64,000 nt of DNA from Oscillospiraceae bacterium (lineage in GTDB: Bacteria; Bacillota; Clostridia; Oscillospirales; Oscillospiraceae), in NCBI GenBank assembly GCA_021203045.1, contig JAJQBY010000122.1, forward strand, positions 27,419 through 91,418. The letters run 5' to 3'. The notes beneath the pieces were generated by a model. It was not told where the DNA came from and did not search any database. It saw nothing but the letters and a program-made list of their open reading frames with translations. Positions within the stretch are counted from its first letter, which is position 1. Every line of letters begins with the position of its first letter. The translations under genes were made by a program, and so were the position numbers. This document shows positions 29,743 through 39,310 of the stretch, one piece after another.

Positions 29743-29853
29743 CCGTGCCCTCCTGTGGGGAATATGATCGCAGGGATTTATTATATCACAAGCCGGCTTC
29801 TGAAAAAAGCCCCCGCCCCGCTCCCAATATTTTCAAAAAAGTGGCCCGCCCTA

Positions 29854-29882
29854 TTGACAAATACCCCCACAGGGTATATAGT
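29854..29882 (+). promoter_or_regulatory. Promoter (TTGACA-17-TATAGT) with CsoR-like operator palindrome in the spacer
   Basis: TTGACA 29854-29859, ATACCCCCACAGGGTAT 29861-29877, TATAGT 29877-29882; precedes csoR-copA. Confidence 0.8.
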
Positions 29883-29934
29883 AGGGCCGTCATGGGCATA
29901 CTACCACACGCGCAGAAGGAAGGAGACAGTCTGT

Positions 29935-30246
29935 ATGGGAGAGCCGGAATATTGCAGTCATTGCAGCATGAAAACCAAAGAGCGGCCGGAGGAGGAATAT
30001 AAAAAGCTGATGAACCGCCTCAACCGCATAGAGGGACAGGTCCGGGGCCTGAAGGGCATGCTGGAGCGGAACGCCTACTGTACAGATATCCTGGTGCAGT
30101 CCTCCGCCGTGTCCGCCGCCCTGAACGCCTTCAACAAGGAGCTGCTGGCAGATCATATCCGCACCTGCGTGACGCAGGATATCCGGGAGGGCCGAGACGA
30201 GGTCATCGACGACCTGCTAGCTACCCTGCAAAAGCTGATGAGATAA
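29935..30246 (+). CDS. csoR: CsoR/FrmR-family metal-sensing transcriptional repressor
   Basis: [54 protein letters not shown] with C...H..C ligands; next to copA. Confidence 0.9.
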   Translation: MGEPEYCSHCSMKTKERPEEEYKKLMNRLNRIEGQVRGLKGMLERNAYCTDILVQSSAVSAALNAFNKELLADHIRTCVTQDIREGRDEVIDDLLATLQKLMR

Positions 30247-30260
30247 AGGAGGGTTTTTCT

Positions 30261-32825
30261 GTGGAACAATATACTGTGACCGGCATGAGCTGCGCGGCCT
30301 GCTCCGCCAGGGTGGAGAAGGCCGTGTCCAAGGTGCCGGGCGTGACGAGCTGCTCTGTCAGCCTGCTGACCAATTCCATGGGCGTAGAGGGCAGCGCCTC
30401 TCCCCAGGCTGTCATATCCGCCGTCACCGCGGCCGGCTATGGGGCGGCCCTGAAGGGCGGCTCCGGCGGCAGCCAAAGCGCCTCCTCGGCCTACGCCGCA
30501 GAGGAGGAGGCCCTGCGGGACCACGACACGCCGGTCCTGAAGCGGCGGCTCATCGTGTCCCTGGTGTTTTTGCTGGCGCTGATGTACTTCTCCATGGGGC
30601 ATATGATGTGGGGCTGGCCCCTGCCCGCCTGGTTCGAGGGCAATCACGTGGCCATGGGCCTTGTGCAGCTGCTGCTGTGCGTCGCCGTCATGATTATAAA
30701 CCAGAAATTTTTCATCAGCGGCTATAAAAGCCTGGCAAACCGCGCCCCCAACATGGACACTCTGGTGGCCCTGGGCTCCTCCGCCTCCTTCGCCTGGAGC
30801 GTATACGCCCTGTTCGCCATGACGGACGCCGTGGTGAAGGGAAACGAGACGCTGGTCTCGACCTATATGGACGAATTTTATTTCGAGTCCGCCGCCATGA
30901 TTCTGACGCTGATCACCGTAGGAAAGCTGCTGGAGGCCCACTCCAAGGGCAAGACCACGGACGCGCTGAAAAGCCTGATGAAGCTGGCGCCCAAGACCGC
31001 CGTTCTGGTACGGGACGGCGGCGAGGAGACCGTCCCCATCGACCAGGTGCAGAAGGGAAACATCTTCGTGGTGCGCCCGGGGGAGAACATCCCTGTGGAC
31101 GGGATCATCCTGGAGGGAGCCACCGCCGTGAATGAATCCGCCCTGACCGGGGAGAGCATCCCTGTGGACAAGGGCGAGGGGGACGCAGTCTCCGCCGCCA
31201 CGGTGAATCAATCCGGCTTTATCAAATGCCAGGCCACCCGCGTGGGCGAGGACACCACCCTCTCTCAGATCATCAAAATGGTCAGCGATGCCGCCGCCAC
31301 CAAGGCTCCCATTGCCAAAATCGCAGACAGGGTCTCCGGCGTGTTCGTCCCGACCGTCATCGCCATCGCGGTCGTCACAACGGTCGTATGGCTCCTGGTG
31401 GGGCAAACCTTCAGCTTCGCTCTGTCCCGGGGCATCTCCGTGCTGGTGATCTCCTGCCCCTGCGCCCTGGGTCTGGCCACGCCGGTGGCCATCATGGTAG
31501 GAAACGGCAAGGGCGCCAAAAACGGCATTCTGTTCAAGACCGCCGTCTCTCTGGAGGAAACAGGCAAAACCCAGATCGTGGCCCTGGATAAGACCGGCAC
31601 CATCACCAGCGGCGAGCCCCGTGTGACCGATCTGGCACCGGCGGACGGATTCACGGAGGCGGAGCTTCTCTCCATCGCCTGCGCCCTGGAGGCGAAAAGC
31701 GAACACCCCTTAGCGAAGGCCGTTATGCTCAGGTCCTCCCAGGAGGGGATTGTCCCGGCGGAGGTCACAGATTTCCAGGCCCTGCCCGGCAACGGTCTTT
31801 CCGGCCTGCTGGACGGAGAGCCTGTCATAGGCGGCAGTATGCGCTTCATCGGCGGCGAAACAGCTATCCCCGCCGGACTGCTGTCCAGGGCGGAGGCCTT
31901 CGCCGAGGACGGCAAGACCCCCCTGCTGTTCACCCGGGGCGGCCGCCTGGCCGGTATCATCGCCGTGGCGGACGTTATCAAGGAGGACAGCCCCCAGGCC
32001 GTCCGCGAGCTGCAAAACATGGGTATCAGGGTAGTTATGCTCACCGGGGATAACGAAAAGACCGCCCGAGCCATCGGCCGCCAGGCCGGTGTAGATCAGG
32101 TCATCGCCGGGGTGCTGCCTGACGGCAAGGAGGCCGTCATCCGCCGCCTGCAGCAATACGGCAAGGTAGCCATGGTGGGAGACGGCATCAACGACGCCCC
32201 CGCCCTGACCCGGGCAGATATGGGCATCGCCATCGGCGCCGGGGCCGACGTGGCCATCGATGCGGCGGACGTGGTGCTGATGAAAAGCCGTCTCTCCGAT
32301 GTGCCCGCCGCCATCCGCCTCAGCCGGGCCACGCTGCGGAACATACATCAGAACCTGTTCTGGGCCTTCTTTTATAATTCCATCGGTATCCCCCTGGCCG
32401 CCGGTGTGTTCATCTCCCTGACCGGGTGGAAGCTCAATCCCATGTTCGCCGCCGCCGCCATGAGCCTGTCCTCCTTCTGTGTGGTGTCGAACGCCCTGCG
32501 GCTGAATCTGTTCGACCTGCGCAGCCCGAAGCGTGACCGCCGGGTCAGGCATGAGGCCGCGCTCCCCGACCTCTCCGCCCAAACGGAGCCGCAGGCCGCA
32601 GAAGCCGCTTCAGCCGCCGCCGTCATTCATATCAAGGGCATGATGTGCGTACACTGCGAGGCCCGCGTCAAGGAGGCGCTGGAGGCCATCCCCGCCGTAC
32701 AGGAGGCCGTGCCCGACCACCAGACCGGCACCGCCGCCGTCACCCTCACCGCCCCGCTGGATAAAAAGGCGGTCAAGGCCGCCGTCAAGGATGCAGGCTA
32801 TAAGGTGACCGGCTTCACAGAATGA
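30261..32825 (+). CDS. copA: Copper-translocating P-type ATPase with N- and C-terminal HMA domains
   Basis: GTG start; [56 protein letters not shown]. Confidence 0.95.
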   Translation: MEQYTVTGMSCAACSARVEKAVSKVPGVTSCSVSLLTNSMGVEGSASPQAVISAVTAAGYGAALKGGSGGSQSASSAYAAEEEALRDHDTPVLKRRLIVSLVFLLALMYFSMGHMMWGWPLPAWFEGNHVAMGLVQLLLCVAVMIINQKFFISGYKSLANRAPNMDTLVALGSSASFAWSVYALFAMTDAVVKGNETLVSTYMDEFYFESAAMILTLITVGKLLEAHSKGKTTDALKSLMKLAPKTAVLVRDGGEETVPIDQVQKGNIFVVRPGENIPVDGIILEGATAVNESALTGESIPVDKGEGDAVSAATVNQSGFIKCQATRVGEDTTLSQIIKMVSDAAATKAPIAKIADRVSGVFVPTVIAIAVVTTVVWLLVGQTFSFALSRGISVLVISCPCALGLATPVAIMVGNGKGAKNGILFKTAVSLEETGKTQIVALDKTGTITSGEPRVTDLAPADGFTEAELLSIACALEAKSEHPLAKAVMLRSSQEGIVPAEVTDFQALPGNGLSGLLDGEPVIGGSMRFIGGETAIPAGLLSRAEAFAEDGKTPLLFTRGGRLAGIIAVADVIKEDSPQAVRELQNMGIRVVMLTGDNEKTARAIGRQAGVDQVIAGVLPDGKEAVIRRLQQYGKVAMVGDGINDAPALTRADMGIAIGAGADVAIDAADVVLMKSRLSDVPAAIRLSRATLRNIHQNLFWAFFYNSIGIPLAAGVFISLTGWKLNPMFAAAAMSLSSFCVVSNALRLNLFDLRSPKRDRRVRHEAALPDLSAQTEPQAAEAASAAAVIHIKGMMCVHCEARVKEALEAIPAVQEAVPDHQTGTAAVTLTAPLDKKAVKAAVKDAGYKVTGFTE

Positions 32826-32918
32826 CCTGCGCTGCCGCGCCATATCAGAAAACAGCCCCCGCCGCCGGAAAAATGACCCGGCAGCGGGGGCTGCTGTTAT
32901 GTAGATATAGGGGGGATA

Positions 32919-33167
32919 TTAAAGCTCTCTGTGACAATAGGGGCAGGAGGTACGGGAATGGGACAGCAGCGGCAGCCCCCGCCCGCAGTGAGGACAGCGG
33001 GTAGCGATTCCGGCCCATACCAGGCCCAATATGGCGGCAGCCAGTCCCCCAAAGGGCAGGACCAGCGCCCACGCCTGGCCCGCGGCATACAAGCCTACGC
33101 CCAGCGCCGTGATGGCCGCCCCGGCGGCCACTGTATACCAGGCGCTCCGTTTTTGCTCCAGCTTCAT
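32919..33167 (-). CDS. Small membrane protein with C-terminal zinc ribbon
   Basis: Two hydrophobic segments then CPHCGRGLPLLSHSRTSCPYC; RBS GGAGGTGG before MKLEQ. Confidence 0.75.
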   Translation of the reverse strand: MKLEQKRSAWYTVAAGAAITALGVGLYAAGQAWALVLPFGGLAAAILGLVWAGIATRCPHCGRGLPLLSHSRTSCPYCHREL

Positions 33168-33358
33168 AACAGCCACCTCCTGTTTCTGTTTATTTTCATT
33201 ATAAGGACAGATGGTAAAGCCGGATAGCGCTAAGCGGAAAAATCTATGTCCGACAAATGTAAAATCCGTGCAAAAAGGGCAGTCAGCCGGGCGTATAGCG
33301 TCTCCTTTCCCGGTGTGTTATAATAAGCTCACACCGCACAGACGAAAGGAGCGCCCTC

Positions 33359-34102
33359 ATGACCGTGACCGTCACCTATATCCTGCACAGCGGCTTTCTG
33401 CTGGAGTGGGAGAACTGCTATATGCTGTTCGACTACTATAAAGGCACCCTGCCGCCCCTCAATCCGGAGAAAAAGCTGCTGGTATTCGTCAGCCACAGCC
33501 ATTCCGATCATTTTAATCCCGCCATCCTCACCCAATTCGCCGCCCGGCAGAATACCGCATACATTATCTCCACAGAGGCAAAAAGCGCCGTCCGCAAGGC
33601 GCTGCGGGCGGCGGGCCTCGATATAAGCGACCGGGAGATAAGCTTTCTCCCCGCCTGGGCGGACGGGACCTTTTCCGACGGGACCGGGAACGCCGTCCAG
33701 GTCCATGCGCTGCGCTCCACAGACGCCGGAGCCGGCTTTTTCCTGGAATACCGGGAGCGGAATATCTATCACGCAGGCGATCTGCACTGGTGGAGCTGGC
33801 CCGGCGAGCCGGAGGAGGAGAACCGGCAGATGATCGCAGACTATAAGAAGGAAACGGAATACCTCCGGGGCCGTCATATCCATCTGGCCTTCAACCCCCT
33901 GGACCCCCGGCAGGAGGAGGATATGTGCCTGGGCATGGACTATCTGCTGTCCATCGCGGATATTGACCACCTGTTTCCCATGCACACCTGGGAGGAATAC
34001 GACGTGGCCCAGCGGTTTATGAAAGAGACCAGGCGCCTGACAGCCGGCACCGCCTTCCACCCCCTGGAGCGGTCCGGTCAGTCCTGGGATATAGAGCTGT
34101 AA
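33359..34102 (+). CDS. MBL-fold metallohydrolase
   Basis: FVSHSHSDHFN, IYHAGDLHWW metal-ligand motifs. Confidence 0.85.
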   Translation: MTVTVTYILHSGFLLEWENCYMLFDYYKGTLPPLNPEKKLLVFVSHSHSDHFNPAILTQFAARQNTAYIISTEAKSAVRKALRAAGLDISDREISFLPAWADGTFSDGTGNAVQVHALRSTDAGAGFFLEYRERNIYHAGDLHWWSWPGEPEEENRQMIADYKKETEYLRGRHIHLAFNPLDPRQEEDMCLGMDYLLSIADIDHLFPMHTWEEYDVAQRFMKETRRLTAGTAFHPLERSGQSWDIEL

Positions 34103-34107
34103 GGAGG

Positions 34108-34233
34108 TACTGGCACGGGAGGGCTATACCGTATCCCGGGCCTATTCCGGCACGGAAGCGCTGCTGGTGCTGGAGAGAGTAAAGCCGGATTTAATTCTCC
34201 TGGACTTAATGCTGCCGGGGCTGAGCGGGGAGG
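34108..34233 (+). pseudogene. Response-regulator receiver-domain remnant (truncated at both ends)
   Basis: No start codon; frame reads VLAREGYTVSRAYSGTEALLVLERVKPDLILLDLMLPGLSGE, the receiver phospho-Asp region, then runs into antisense cca. Confidence 0.8.
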
Positions 34234-35564
34234 CTCTCCTCCCACAGCCGGGCCGCCTGTTCCAGCAGGGGACCCCGCTCATTTGACAGCTCCCCGGACA
34301 GCACCTGCTGGAACAGGGTTTCCAATATCCGCCCCACGGCGGGGCCCTCCGGCACGCCCAGGGCCAGGATATCCCGGCCGTTCACGGCCATGTCCCGTTT
34401 GGAAAAGCACTGCTCCCGGGCCAGCACGGATTCCATGGCCTGCTCCGACCGGCCGATCACAGCCAGATTCCGCTCTCGCACCGCCTGGCCCCGGTCATCC
34501 GAATCCGCCCGCCAGCAGGCCAGAAGCTGGCGGCAGGTGTCCTCCCCCAGCTTTGCCAGCAGCCGCCGGGCGCCTTTTTCCGTCTGGGGCGGCTCGATGT
34601 CGTGATATTCGATCAGCAGCATCACATGACGGCGGGTGGCGTTATCGCACCGCAGGCGGCGGAGCAGCTCGTCCGCCATGGATGCCCCGGTCTCCGCGTG
34701 GCCGTAGAAATGGCCCACTCCCACCTCGTCCGTGAAATACCGGGCGGGCTTTCCTATATCATGGAGGAGCATGGTCAGCCGCAGCACCGGGTCCGGGGCG
34801 ATGGCATCCACCGCCATGGTGGTATGGGTCCATATGTCGTGGATATGATTGGGGTTATTCTGCCAAAAGCCTTGCTGAGGGGCAAGCTCCGGCATGAACA
34901 CATAAAACACCGGGGCAAAATCCCGCAGCATCCGCCCCGCGCCGGGGCCCGGGAGCAGGCCCGTCAGCTCCTTGAATATCCGCTCCGGGGATATCCTTTC
35001 CAGAAGCTCCCGCCGGGCCAGCAAAGCCCCGGCAGTGTCCGGCTCGATCTGAAAATCAAGCCTTGCGGCAAATCGCAGGGCCCGCAGGATGCGCAGAGCG
35101 TCCTCTCCGAACCGGGCCGACGGGTCGCCGACGCAGCGTATGATGCCCGCCGCCAGATCCGCCTGCCCGCCGAAGGGATCGATGACGGCCCCGTCCGGGG
35201 CCAGGGCCATGGCATTGACGGTAAAGTCCCGCCGGGCCAGGTCCTCCTCCAGCCCCGCCCGGAAGGATACCTCCTCCGGATGCCGGCCGTCCAGATAGGC
35301 TCCGTCCCGCCGGAAGGTGGTCACCTCCACCGGGCCGCCCTCCGTCAGCGCCGTCACCGTGCCGTGCTTCATGCCCGTCTCCACAAAGCGCAGGCCGGGC
35401 AGGGCCGCCTCCGTCTGGGCCGGGAGAGCGGCGGTGCATACATCCCAGTCCGCCGGAGACTGTCCCAGCAGGCTGTCCCGGACGCATCCCCCCACCGGAT
35501 AGGCCGGATAGCCGCTCCGCCCCAGGCTCTCCAATATCTGCCGCACATGGACCGGTATATCCAT
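34206..35564 (-). CDS. cca: CCA tRNA nucleotidyltransferase (HD domain)
   Basis: YPVGGCVRDSLLGQSPADWDVCT, RRDFTVNAMA, RILRALRFAARLDF, LHDIGKP. Confidence 0.93.
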   Translation of the reverse strand: MDIPVHVRQILESLGRSGYPAYPVGGCVRDSLLGQSPADWDVCTAALPAQTEAALPGLRFVETGMKHGTVTALTEGGPVEVTTFRRDGAYLDGRHPEEVSFRAGLEEDLARRDFTVNAMALAPDGAVIDPFGGQADLAAGIIRCVGDPSARFGEDALRILRALRFAARLDFQIEPDTAGALLARRELLERISPERIFKELTGLLPGPGAGRMLRDFAPVFYVFMPELAPQQGFWQNNPNHIHDIWTHTTMAVDAIAPDPVLRLTMLLHDIGKPARYFTDEVGVGHFYGHAETGASMADELLRRLRCDNATRRHVMLLIEYHDIEPPQTEKGARRLLAKLGEDTCRQLLACWRADSDDRGQAVRERNLAVIGRSEQAMESVLAREQCFSKRDMAVNGRDILALGVPEGPAVGRILETLFQQVLSGELSNERGPLLEQAARLWEESLPAQPRQH

Positions 35565-35708
35565 TTCCGCCGGACCTCCCTCCGAAAATTGGGTCTTGTT
35601 TTTACCCATCGTGTATGATATAGTTAGTATATTATACCGCGGAAATCATAGTGTAAGCAATTATATTTTTTGATCTTCCCGCGACGGACCGGCGAGGAGG
35701 TGTATCCC

Positions 35709-36110
35709 ATGTCCATGAATATCCACGAGTCCGCAGAGGACTATCTGGAAGCCATCTATATGCAGTCCATCAAAAAGGGCTATGTCCGCTCCATCGACAT
35801 CGCGAATTCCTTGGGCTTTTCCAAGCCCTCCGTCAGCGTAGCCATGAAGCACCTGGAGGAAAACGGCTATATCCACCGGGACGAGGACCGTTTCATCCAC
35901 CTGACGGATAAGGGCCAGGCCATCGCCAGCCGCATCTACGAACGGCATGAGACGCTTGCAGCCTTTCTCATGGCGCTGGGCGTCTGCGAGGAGACCGCCT
36001 ATAAGGACGCCTGCAAGATCGAGCACGATATCAGCAATGAGAGCTTCCGCTGCCTGCAGGCCTATGCCCGGGTCAATATGGATGCCTTCAGCGGCAAAAA
36101 GGACCAGTAA
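35709..36110 (+). CDS. DtxR/MntR-family metal-dependent transcriptional regulator
   Basis: HESAEDYLEAIYMQSIKKGYVRSIDIANSLGFSKPSVSVAMKHLEENGYI ... HETLAAFLMALGV ... ACKIEHDIS. Confidence 0.92.
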   Translation: MSMNIHESAEDYLEAIYMQSIKKGYVRSIDIANSLGFSKPSVSVAMKHLEENGYIHRDEDRFIHLTDKGQAIASRIYERHETLAAFLMALGVCEETAYKDACKIEHDISNESFRCLQAYARVNMDAFSGKKDQ

Positions 36111-36119
36111 AAAAACAAG

Positions 36120-36158
36120 ACCCGCCGCCCCAGGAAAAACCTGAGGCGGCGGTTTTTT
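36120..36158 (+). terminator. Rho-independent terminator
   Basis: CCGCCGCCccAGG-AAAAA-CCTgaGGCGGCGG-TTTTTT. Confidence 0.8.
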
Positions 36159-36189
36159 ATGCCGTTCTCTTATCCGGTGCGGCGCAGTA

Positions 36190-36408
36190 TCAGAGCGCTT
36201 CTGACGACGGCTGCCAGCCCGGGTCCACCAGGGAATCCACATAGGAACGCATTTCCTCCCTGGAGCGGATGCGGCCGGTCTTTTCGATCACCTGCCGCCG
36301 CTGCGCTTCCGTCAGCCCCGCGAACACATCCATGGCGTCCGGATTCTGGGCCAGAGCCATGCCAAAGCCCAGGGGGATGCCCTCCCCATTGACAAAATTC
36401 TGGTTCAC
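36190..36408 (-). CDS. Hypothetical small protein
   Basis: GTG start candidate; VNQNFVNGEGIPLGFGMALAQNPDAMDVFAGLTEAQRRQVIEKTGRIRSREEMRSYVDSL. Confidence 0.7.
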   Translation of the reverse strand: MNQNFVNGEGIPLGFGMALAQNPDAMDVFAGLTEAQRRQVIEKTGRIRSREEMRSYVDSLVDPGWQPSSEAL

Positions 36409-36451
36409 CGTTTCATCACCCGGCCTATAGTTTGGCCGGGCGGAGGCATTC

Positions 36452-37294
36452 CTATGCGTCTGCCCCCTCGTGGAGCCGGCGGCAGAGGGCAATCTCCTCC
36501 GCATAGCCCTCCTCCTCGTTGGGCGTCTCCAATATGAAGGGCAGCCTTTCCAGCACCGGATGGGTCACGATGCGGGCAATGGCCTCCAGGGGGAACACGC
36601 CCTCCAGCAGCTTTGCGTGCCGGTCCTTCTTAGCGCCCAGGGGGTTTTTGCTGTTGTTCAGATGGACGGCCTTCAGTCTATCCAGTCCGATGACCCGGTC
36701 AAACTCCGTCAGCACCCCGTCCAGATCGTTCACCACGTCATAGCCTCCGTCCCAGATGTGGCAGGTATCCAGGCAGACGCCCAGCTTATCCTTCAGCTCC
36801 ACCCGGTCTATGATGGCCCGCAGCTCCTCAAAGCGGCCGCCCAGCTCGCTGCCCTTGCCGGCCATAGTCTCCAGCAGGACGGTGGTGGTCATGGCGGGAA
36901 ACAGCACCTGGTTCAGCACCTCCGCCGTCTTTTCTATGCCCACATCCGTCCCCTGGCCCACATGGCTGCCGGGATGGAAGTTATAATACTGCCCCGGTGT
37001 GTATTCCATCCGCTGCAGATCGTCCCGGAAAGTCATCAGGGCGAATTCCCGGACATTTTCCTTGGCCGCGCAGGGATTCAGGGTATAGGGCGCGTGGGCC
37101 ACCAGGCTGCCGATATCCCTTTCCCGGCAGAATGCCTCAAAGGCGTCTACATCCGCCGGGTCGATAGCCTTGGCCGCGCCGCCCCGGGGATTTCTTGTGA
37201 AGAAGGCAAAGGTATTGCCTCCCAATGCGTCCGCCCGCTTTCCCATGGCCAGATAGCCTCCCGCAGCGGATATATGACATCCAATTCGGAACAT
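36452..37294 (-). CDS. nfo: Deoxyribonuclease IV (AP endonuclease, Nfo family)
   Basis: IGCHISAAGGYLAMGKRADALGGNTFAFFTRNPRG, NFHPGSHVG, LLETMAGKG, VCLDTCHIWDGGYD, VHLNNSK. Terminates with TAG. Confidence 0.92.
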   Translation of the reverse strand: MFRIGCHISAAGGYLAMGKRADALGGNTFAFFTRNPRGGAAKAIDPADVDAFEAFCRERDIGSLVAHAPYTLNPCAAKENVREFALMTFRDDLQRMEYTPGQYYNFHPGSHVGQGTDVGIEKTAEVLNQVLFPAMTTTVLLETMAGKGSELGGRFEELRAIIDRVELKDKLGVCLDTCHIWDGGYDVVNDLDGVLTEFDRVIGLDRLKAVHLNNSKNPLGAKKDRHAKLLEGVFPLEAIARIVTHPVLERLPFILETPNEEEGYAEEIALCRRLHEGADA

Positions 37295-37548
37295 GTTCTC
37301 TCCTCGCTTTTTATATTTTTCCATGAATCGCCGGTTTCTCTGAAATTTTGCCGGAACCCATCATTATTTCATACTAATTTCATAATTACGCCGTACTATA
37401 GAAAGGCGGAACGGGGTGTCATGTCCCCCTATATTTATTATCCATTGTACCACATCGCCAAATGTGATACAATAAAAAAGCGGATTTTCCGCTTTTGCGT
37501 CGAATCGGCGCACCCCGCAAAATCGATCATACGGGAGGAACTATTATT

Positions 37549-37767
37549 ATGGGAAAACACATCAAGACCTGGAATATACTCAGCCGCCTGCTGTTTCTTC
37601 TGGTTTTCGTCGTCTCTATCGGCGTATTCTTCATGACCCACACCGGGGACAGCTGGGTGGATTTCGCCATCAACATGGCCTTCGACGCCATCGCCGTGCT
37701 GTTTCTCGTCATCTATTTTGAGACCTGCGCCCGCTGGCCAAGGCAGTCTGGGCGCTGGACTCCGTGA
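37549..37767 (+). CDS. N-terminal part (TM1-TM2) of ZorA/MotA-like proton-channel protein, frameshifted
   Basis: MGKHIKTWNILSRLLFLLVFVVSIGVFF...FAINMAFDAIAVLFLVIYFETCAR then out of frame; coding continues in the 37764 ORF frame from about 37734. Confidence 0.75.
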   Translation: MGKHIKTWNILSRLLFLLVFVVSIGVFFMTHTGDSWVDFAINMAFDAIAVLFLVIYFETCARWPRQSGRWTP

Positions 37768-39299
37768 CGCGGGACATCCGCTCCTCCGGAGACGACCAGA
37801 AGGCCCTCTGGGCCAGATACAGCCGGGACCGCGCCCCCTTCGGCTGCCGCCGGCTGGATGAGCGGTACGCCGCCTATCTTCAGGAGACCCAGCGCCTGCA
37901 AAGGCAGAACGCCCTGACCGCCGACTGCGATATAGAGGATTATATCGACGAGGACACCATATACGCCGCCGTAAACAAGCCCTTCTGCGACCAGTTGGGC
38001 GGCATCATGAGCGGCCTGGGCATCCTGTTCACCTTCATCGGCCTGGTATACGGCCTGCGGAATTTTGACGCCTCCTCCGTGGACATGATGCAGACCAGCA
38101 CCCAGGCGCTGATGGCGGGCATCAAGATCGCCTTTTTGACCTCCATCTTCGGTCTTATCTATTCTCTGCTGTTCAACCTGGTATATAAAAACCTTCTCCG
38201 CAACGGCATCCAGGCCGTCCGGGATTTCCAGGACGCCTATACCGAGCGGGTCCGCCCCAGCAACGAGCACGCCGCAGAAAACGCCATGCTCCGTATGCAG
38301 TCGGAGCAGAACGACGCCCTGGAGCGGTTCGGCACCAGCGTGGGCGATCAGATCAGTGAATCCATCATCACCCTGATGCAGCCCATGATACAGCAGCTTC
38401 AGGACAGCATCAACAACTACGTCACCGTATCCATCGAGGATCAGCGGGCCGGCATGGATAAGGTAGTCCGCTACTTCCTGGAGAATATGAACACCGCCAT
38501 GGGCAGCATATTCGTCCAACTTAAGGCCCGGACAGAGGACCTGACCCGCTGGGAGAAGGACACCATCGACAGCTTCCGCACCATGTCCGAAAGCATCGGC
38601 AAGACAGCGCGGGATCTGGCCCAGACCCAGACCTACTGCCAGGATATGATACGGACCATGGCCGCCTATACGGATACCATCCAGTCCCTGACCACCGCCC
38701 AGACCACCGTGGTGCAGGGGATGGAGAGCTTCATGGACGACTACCGCCGCCACCACGAGACGGAGGACACCCTGGTTCGCTCCATGTCCTCCGCCGCCCA
38801 GACTGCCGCCGCCAGCATGGACAAGAGCCTGGTGGTGGCCCAGTCCATCCAGCGCATGGCCGATCAGATGGAAAATGCGCAGCGCACCAGCAGCCAGCAG
38901 ACCGCAGAGGCCGGACGTCAGATGGCGGACGCCGCCCGCTCCGTGCAGGAGATGGCCGGGTCCGTCACCACGGATATCAACGCCGCCGCCGCCCGTCTGG
39001 AGCGGGCCGCCGGAGATCTGGACGGAGTCATGTCCCGCAGCATCAGCGACAGCCTGGCTCAGATGGATGACAGTCTGGCCCGCCTGAACGACAGCCTGAA
39101 CCACACGGCCTCCATCGTGACCAACGTAGCCCAGGCCCTCCGGGCCATGCCCAAGACCGTCAGCTCCCTGGACGGAGACATCAAGGCCTCCGCCAAGACC
39201 ATCGACACAGAGCTGAAGCTTCTGCTGAAGGCCGTGTCCGATACCCAGAGGAGCCTGTCCCGCTTTAACGCCGACCTGGATCGCCGGATCGACCGCTGA
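37764..39299 (+). CDS. ZorA/MotA/ExbB-like channel protein (TM3-TM4 plus long coiled-coil tail); likely joins 37549
   Basis: GGIMSGLGILFTFIGLVYGL ... TSTQALMAGIKIAFLTSIFGLIYSLLFNLVYKNLL, then about 350 aa helical tail. Upstream in-frame LAKAVWALDSVTRDI shows coding extends 5' of the annotated GTG. Confidence 0.82.
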   Translation: MTRDIRSSGDDQKALWARYSRDRAPFGCRRLDERYAAYLQETQRLQRQNALTADCDIEDYIDEDTIYAAVNKPFCDQLGGIMSGLGILFTFIGLVYGLRNFDASSVDMMQTSTQALMAGIKIAFLTSIFGLIYSLLFNLVYKNLLRNGIQAVRDFQDAYTERVRPSNEHAAENAMLRMQSEQNDALERFGTSVGDQISESIITLMQPMIQQLQDSINNYVTVSIEDQRAGMDKVVRYFLENMNTAMGSIFVQLKARTEDLTRWEKDTIDSFRTMSESIGKTARDLAQTQTYCQDMIRTMAAYTDTIQSLTTAQTTVVQGMESFMDDYRRHHETEDTLVRSMSSAAQTAAASMDKSLVVAQSIQRMADQMENAQRTSSQQTAEAGRQMADAARSVQEMAGSVTTDINAAAARLERAAGDLDGVMSRSISDSLAQMDDSLARLNDSLNHTASIVTNVAQALRAMPKTVSSLDGDIKASAKTIDTELKLLLKAVSDTQRSLSRFNADLDRRIDR

Positions 39300-39310
39300 G
39301 GAGGTGCCCT

